Below are positions 14,409 to 16,585 of a stretch of DNA of 16,585 nt, one piece after another (position 1 is the stretch's first letter; each line of letters begins with the position of its first letter). The translations under genes and the position numbers were made by a program. Origin of the DNA: Pseudomonadota bacterium (GTDB taxonomy: Bacteria; Pseudomonadota; Alphaproteobacteria; Rhizobiales; Xanthobacteraceae); contig JAEWBL010000445.1 of the NCBI GenBank assembly GCA_023391175.1, forward strand, positions 1-16,585. Direction: 5' to 3'. Under the pieces are notes generated by a model. The model worked only from the letters and a program-made list of their open reading frames with translations, was not told where the DNA came from and did no database searches.

Positions 14409-15047
14409 TCAGCGGGAGCGGCGGGCGGCGCGGAAGCGGAAGTTCTGCTCCACCAGAAGGATGGTCATGCCGGCCGCCTTCAGCGTCCTGAGCACCGCGC
14501 CGATGCGCTGGACGATGACCGGGGCGAGGCCCCCGGTGGGCGCGTCCAGCAGCAGGCGGGCGCCGTTGCGCAGCATCCTGGTCATGGCGAGCATCTGCTG
14601 CTCGCCTCCCGAGAGCTTGGTGCCGGGGCTGGCGGAGCGCTCTTCGAGATTGGGAGGGAGGTGATAGATGTCGGCGAGGCTCATGCCGCCCGGCGCGCGC
14701 TTCGGCGGCAGGGTCAGGTTTTCCTTCACCGACAGGCCGGCGAAGCTGCCCCGCTCCTCCGGCACATCAGCGAGGCCGGCCCGCGCGGCGGAATAGGGGG
14801 CAAGGCCCATGAGGTCGCGCCCCATGAGGTCGCGTCCCATGAGGTCGCGCCCCTTGAGGCGGATCGCCCCGTCGCGCCGTTTCAGCAGGCCGGTGACGGC
14901 GCGCAACGTGGTGGTCTTGCCGGCGCCGTTGAGGCCCAGAAGCGTCACGGTTTCGCCTTCGGGCACGTCGAGATCGACCCCGTGCAGCACATAGCTTTCG
15001 CCGTACCAGCCGTTGAGGCTGCGCAGGCAGAGGTGCGGCTCAGGCAT
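14409..15047 (-). CDS. livF: LivF-type ABC ATPase, degenerate and C-terminally short (212 aa)
   Basis: ATP-binding subunit of a branched-chain-type importer. Walker A is GLNGAGKTT (38-46), the Q-loop region is VPEERG, and the signature is LSGGEQQ (145-151). The Walker B region reads RLLLDAPTGGLAP, where LivF normally has LLLLDEPTEGLAP. The catalytic Glu is thus Ala169, and one Leu and a second acidic residue are lost. GRDLM is repeated three times (66-80). The protein stops at LLVEQNFRFRAARRSR, about 25 residues earlier than usual, and no frame downstream resembles the missing end. ATG 15047 overlaps the livG stop by 8 bp (ATGCCTGA), so I preferred it to an upstream start at 15107 inside livG. 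Possibly non-functional. Confidence 0.85.
   Translation of the reverse strand: MPEPHLCLRSLNGWYGESYVLHGVDLDVPEGETVTLLGLNGAGKTTTLRAVTGLLKRRDGAIRLKGRDLMGRDLMGRDLMGLAPYSAARAGLADVPEERGSFAGLSVKENLTLPPKRAPGGMSLADIYHLPPNLEERSASPGTKLSGGEQQMLAMTRMLRNGARLLLDAPTGGLAPVIVQRIGAVLRTLKAAGMTILLVEQNFRFRAARRSR
14806..14850. repeat. Tandem triplication of a 15-bp unit inside livF
   Basis: CCCATGAGGTCGCGC occurs three times head to tail (14806-14820, 14821-14835 with one base changed, 14836-14850), followed by a partial diverged copy. It encodes three GRDLM units where LivF proteins normally have one. It keeps the frame and adds 10 residues after the helix that follows Walker A, which suggests recent replication slippage. 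Confidence 0.85.
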
Positions 15048-15831
15048 GTTCGGCCTCGCTGCCGAGATAGGCCTCGCGCACCCGGTGATCGCGGCTGACC
15101 TGCGCATAGGTGCCCTCGGCCAGAATCTCGCCGCGGGCGAGCACGGTGATGGTGTCGCAGAGCTGCGAGACCGTGCTCAGATTGCGCTCCACCATCAGCA
15201 CCGTGCGATCCCGCGCCACCTCGCGGATGAGCCGGGTGACGTGGGCGACGTCCTCGTGGCCCATACCGGCCATGGGCTCGTCGAGAAGCAGTACGTCGGG
15301 ATCGAGGGCCAGGGTGGTAGCCACTTCCAGCGCCCGCCTACGGCCGCAGGAAAGCTCGGTCGCCTTGAGGTGGGCGTGGTCGGCGAGTTGCACGGCGTCG
15401 AGCAGTTCCATGGCACGGTCGTTCAGCGCACTCAGCGCCGTCACCGAACGCCACCACTGGGTCGCCATATGGCGGGGGCGCTGCAGCGCCACCCGCACGT
15501 TGTCGAGAAGGGTCAGGTGCGGGAATACGGCGGAAATCTGCAACGAGCGCACCAGCCCCATCTGCGCCACCCGCGCCGCCCCGGCCCGGGTGATGTCCTC
15601 GCCGCGATAGACGATCCGGCCGCGCGTCGGCTGCAGGAACTTGGTGAGCAAGTTGAACACCGTGGTCTTGCCCGCGCCGTTGGGGCCGATGAGCGCGTGG
15701 ACGCTGCCGGCACGCACCCGCAGATCGACATTCTTCACCGCCGTGAAGCCACGGAACTCCTTGGTCAGCCCCTCCGCCGCGAGGATCACGTCCCCTGCGT
15801 GGATAGGCCGGTCGGTGAGGCTGGAATGCAT
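15040..15831 (-). CDS. livG: LivG-type ABC ATPase, 263 aa, switch His replaced
   Basis: Second ATP-binding subunit of the importer. Walker A GPNGAGKTT (49-57), Q-loop Q98 in VRSLQIS, signature ELSCGRRRALEVA (159-171), Walker B VLLLDEPMAGM with D184 and E185. The H-loop reads VLMVERNL where the family has EHN or EHD, so Arg216 replaces the switch histidine (codon CGC, one base from CAC). The C-terminal LARGEILAEGTYAQV...REAYLG is normal. I chose ATG 15831 over GTG 15840, because AGAGGTG is correctly spaced before the ATG and overlaps the GTG. The stop overlaps livF. It is the first gene of the operon, divergent from the IclR gene. No LivH or LivM permease gene lies next to it. Confidence 0.88.
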   Translation of the reverse strand: MHSSLTDRPIHAGDVILAAEGLTKEFRGFTAVKNVDLRVRAGSVHALIGPNGAGKTTVFNLLTKFLQPTRGRIVYRGEDITRAGAARVAQMGLVRSLQISAVFPHLTLLDNVRVALQRPRHMATQWWRSVTALSALNDRAMELLDAVQLADHAHLKATELSCGRRRALEVATTLALDPDVLLLDEPMAGMGHEDVAHVTRLIREVARDRTVLMVERNLSTVSQLCDTITVLARGEILAEGTYAQVSRDHRVREAYLGSEAEHA

Positions 15832-15842
15832 TTCGAACACCT

Positions 15843-15866
15843 CTGGAAAGTTCCAGTTTTCGAAAC
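15843..15866. promoter_or_regulatory. Two adjacent inverted repeats upstream of livG (candidate IclR operator)
   Basis: CTGGAA-AG-TTCCAG (15843-15856) is a perfect 6-bp inverted repeat, and GTTT-TCG-AAAC (15856-15866) directly abuts it. They start 12 bp before the livG ATG and lie downstream of the proposed promoter, where bound protein would block transcription. TGGAA/TTCCA half-sites are of the kind bound by several IclR-family proteins. The divergent IclR gene is the obvious candidate regulator. Confidence 0.5.
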
Positions 15867-15884
15867 TTGTCTCAATTTTTATTC

Positions 15885-15912
15885 ATGGTAGTGCTGTTCC
15901 CTGACCTGTCAA
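15885..15912 (-). promoter_or_regulatory. Candidate promoter of the livG operon
   Basis: On the - strand a consensus -35 TTGACA (15907-15912) is followed after 16 bp by TACCAT (15885-15890). This would start RNA near 15878, about 47 nt before the livG ATG and ahead of the two inverted repeats. Confidence 0.5.
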
Positions 15913-16010
15913 TCCCGTTGGCGGCCGAGAATGGGCGAGGGCACCGGCGAATGGCGCTGGACGGGCGAGCGGCTGTGGCCGTAAGGCTGGAGCGTCAGGG
16001 AAGAAACCAC

Positions 16011-16585
16011 ATGGCTGAAGACCACAAGCTCCCGCCGCTGGAGCGCTACTTCCGCATCCTTGAGATCCTCTGCGCCTTTCCCGAGGGCTTGTCGCTGATG
16101 GAGGTGGCGCGCATGCTCGGCCTGCCGAAGGCCACCGCACACCGGCTGCTGGCGGCGCTGCAGAAGTCGCAGCTCGTCTCCCTCACCGCTTCCGGCTCCG
16201 CCTACGTGCCAGGTGACCGCGTGCGCCGCCTCGCGTTGCTCAGCACCGACGAAGGCTTCGTGGAAGCCCTCACTGGCGGCCTGCTGCGCGACCTCAGCGC
16301 CGAGATCGGCGAGACCTGCTACGTGGCGCGGCTGGAGGGAACGCAGGTGCGCTCCATCGTTATGGAATCGCCCGATGCCCCCTGGCGCGGCTTCGTGTTG
16401 CCCGGCAAGACCATGCAGCCCAACGCTACCGCCTGCTCCAAGGCCATCCTGGCGTTCCAGGACGACGAACTGGTGGACAGGGCGCTGGCCGGGCGCATCA
16501 TCCGCCTCACCGAGCACACCAAGATGGAGCCTGCCGCCATCAAGGCGGAACTGGCGGAGGTGCGCAGAAGCGGGTTCGCCACCTG
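16011..16585 (+). CDS. IclR-family transcriptional regulator, N-terminal part (3' end outside window)
   Basis: ATG 16011 (MAEDHKLPPLERYFRIL) opens a frame that runs off the window end after 191 codons. Residues 9-70 form the IclR winged HTH: GLSLMEVARMLGLPKATAHR is the helix-turn-helix, then LLAALQKSQLVSL and a wing YVPGDRVRRLA. The effector domain begins near residue 85 and contains IGETCYVARLEGTQV and ATACSKAILAF, typical of the ligand-binding GAF-like part. AGGGA lies 9 nt before the start. An in-frame GTG at 15975 is possible but has no better ribosome site. It is divergent from livG, so it most likely controls that operon. It may continue toward other genes such as the missing permeases. 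Confidence 0.9.
   Translation, partial: MAEDHKLPPLERYFRILEILCAFPEGLSLMEVARMLGLPKATAHRLLAALQKSQLVSLTASGSAYVPGDRVRRLALLSTDEGFVEALTGGLLRDLSAEIGETCYVARLEGTQVRSIVMESPDAPWRGFVLPGKTMQPNATACSKAILAFQDDELVDRALAGRIIRLTEHTKMEPAAIKAELAEVRRSGFAT

Noticed and set aside
13088..14491. 467-codon open frame on the + strand opposite the binding protein and DUF3303 genes
   Set aside because: It spans two real genes and their intergenic gap on the other strand and shows no domain.
15048..15107. Upstream start for livF at 15107
   Set aside because: The extra 20 residues do not resemble LivF N-termini and would overlap livG by 68 bp. ATG 15047 with an ATGCCTGA overlap is the standard arrangement.

Overview
The window is GC-rich DNA with GC-biased codon third positions, dominated by catabolic genes, branched-chain-type ABC transporter genes, LysR and IclR regulators and IS debris. 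This fits a metabolically versatile alphaproteobacterium, probably Hyphomicrobiales (Xanthobacter, Azorhizobium or Bradyrhizobium-like). The placement is inferred from gene content and style; no rRNA or other marker gene is present.

Layout. (1) 2-1658, + strand: the 3' end of a hydantoinase B/oxoprolinase subunit gene, then an M20 metallohydrolase starting 4 bp after its stop. Together they look like the tail of an amide or cyclic-amide degradation operon. (2) 1756-4306, all remnants on the - strand: an insertion-sequence graveyard. It holds a chimeric IS3-family transposase (IS407-type orfA and orfB head joined to the tail of a different IS3 transposase), a full-length IS110-family transposase with a foldable upstream leader (candidate bridge RNA), and a decayed IS21-type istB. 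(3) 4404-10025, - strand: a catabolic operon read in the order GH88-like protein, MaoC hydratase, two-domain CoA-transferase, iron-type alcohol dehydrogenase, acyl-CoA dehydrogenase. A divergent LysR gene (10179-11072) faces away from it across a 153-bp control region with a LysR-type T-N11-A dyad, a second palindrome and a plausible promoter. (4) 11108-15831, - strand: livG, livF, a DUF3303 protein, a periplasmic amino-acid-type binding protein and a YtcJ-like amidohydrolase, with a divergent IclR regulator (16011 to the window end).

How the genes may work together. In region 3 the CoA-transferase would activate an organic acid, the dehydrogenase and MaoC protein would introduce and hydrate a double bond, and the iron alcohol dehydrogenase would oxidise an alcohol. 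The GH88-like protein suggests the acid or alcohol may be released from a sugar or uronic-acid conjugate. The true substrate cannot be read from the sequence. In region 4 the binding protein and ATPases look like an importer for an amide or amino-acid-like compound that the amidohydrolase would then cleave.

Points for a second look. The liv operon has no permease genes here, and both ATPases depart from consensus at catalytic positions: LivF has Ala for the Walker B Glu, a 15-bp tandem triplication and a missing C-terminus; LivG has Arg for the switch His. The other leads are the IS110 leader RNA, the IS3 chimera, and the unusual GH88/CoA-transferase/Fe-ADH gene set. I see no CRISPR array, tRNA or rRNA, and no clear new defence system.
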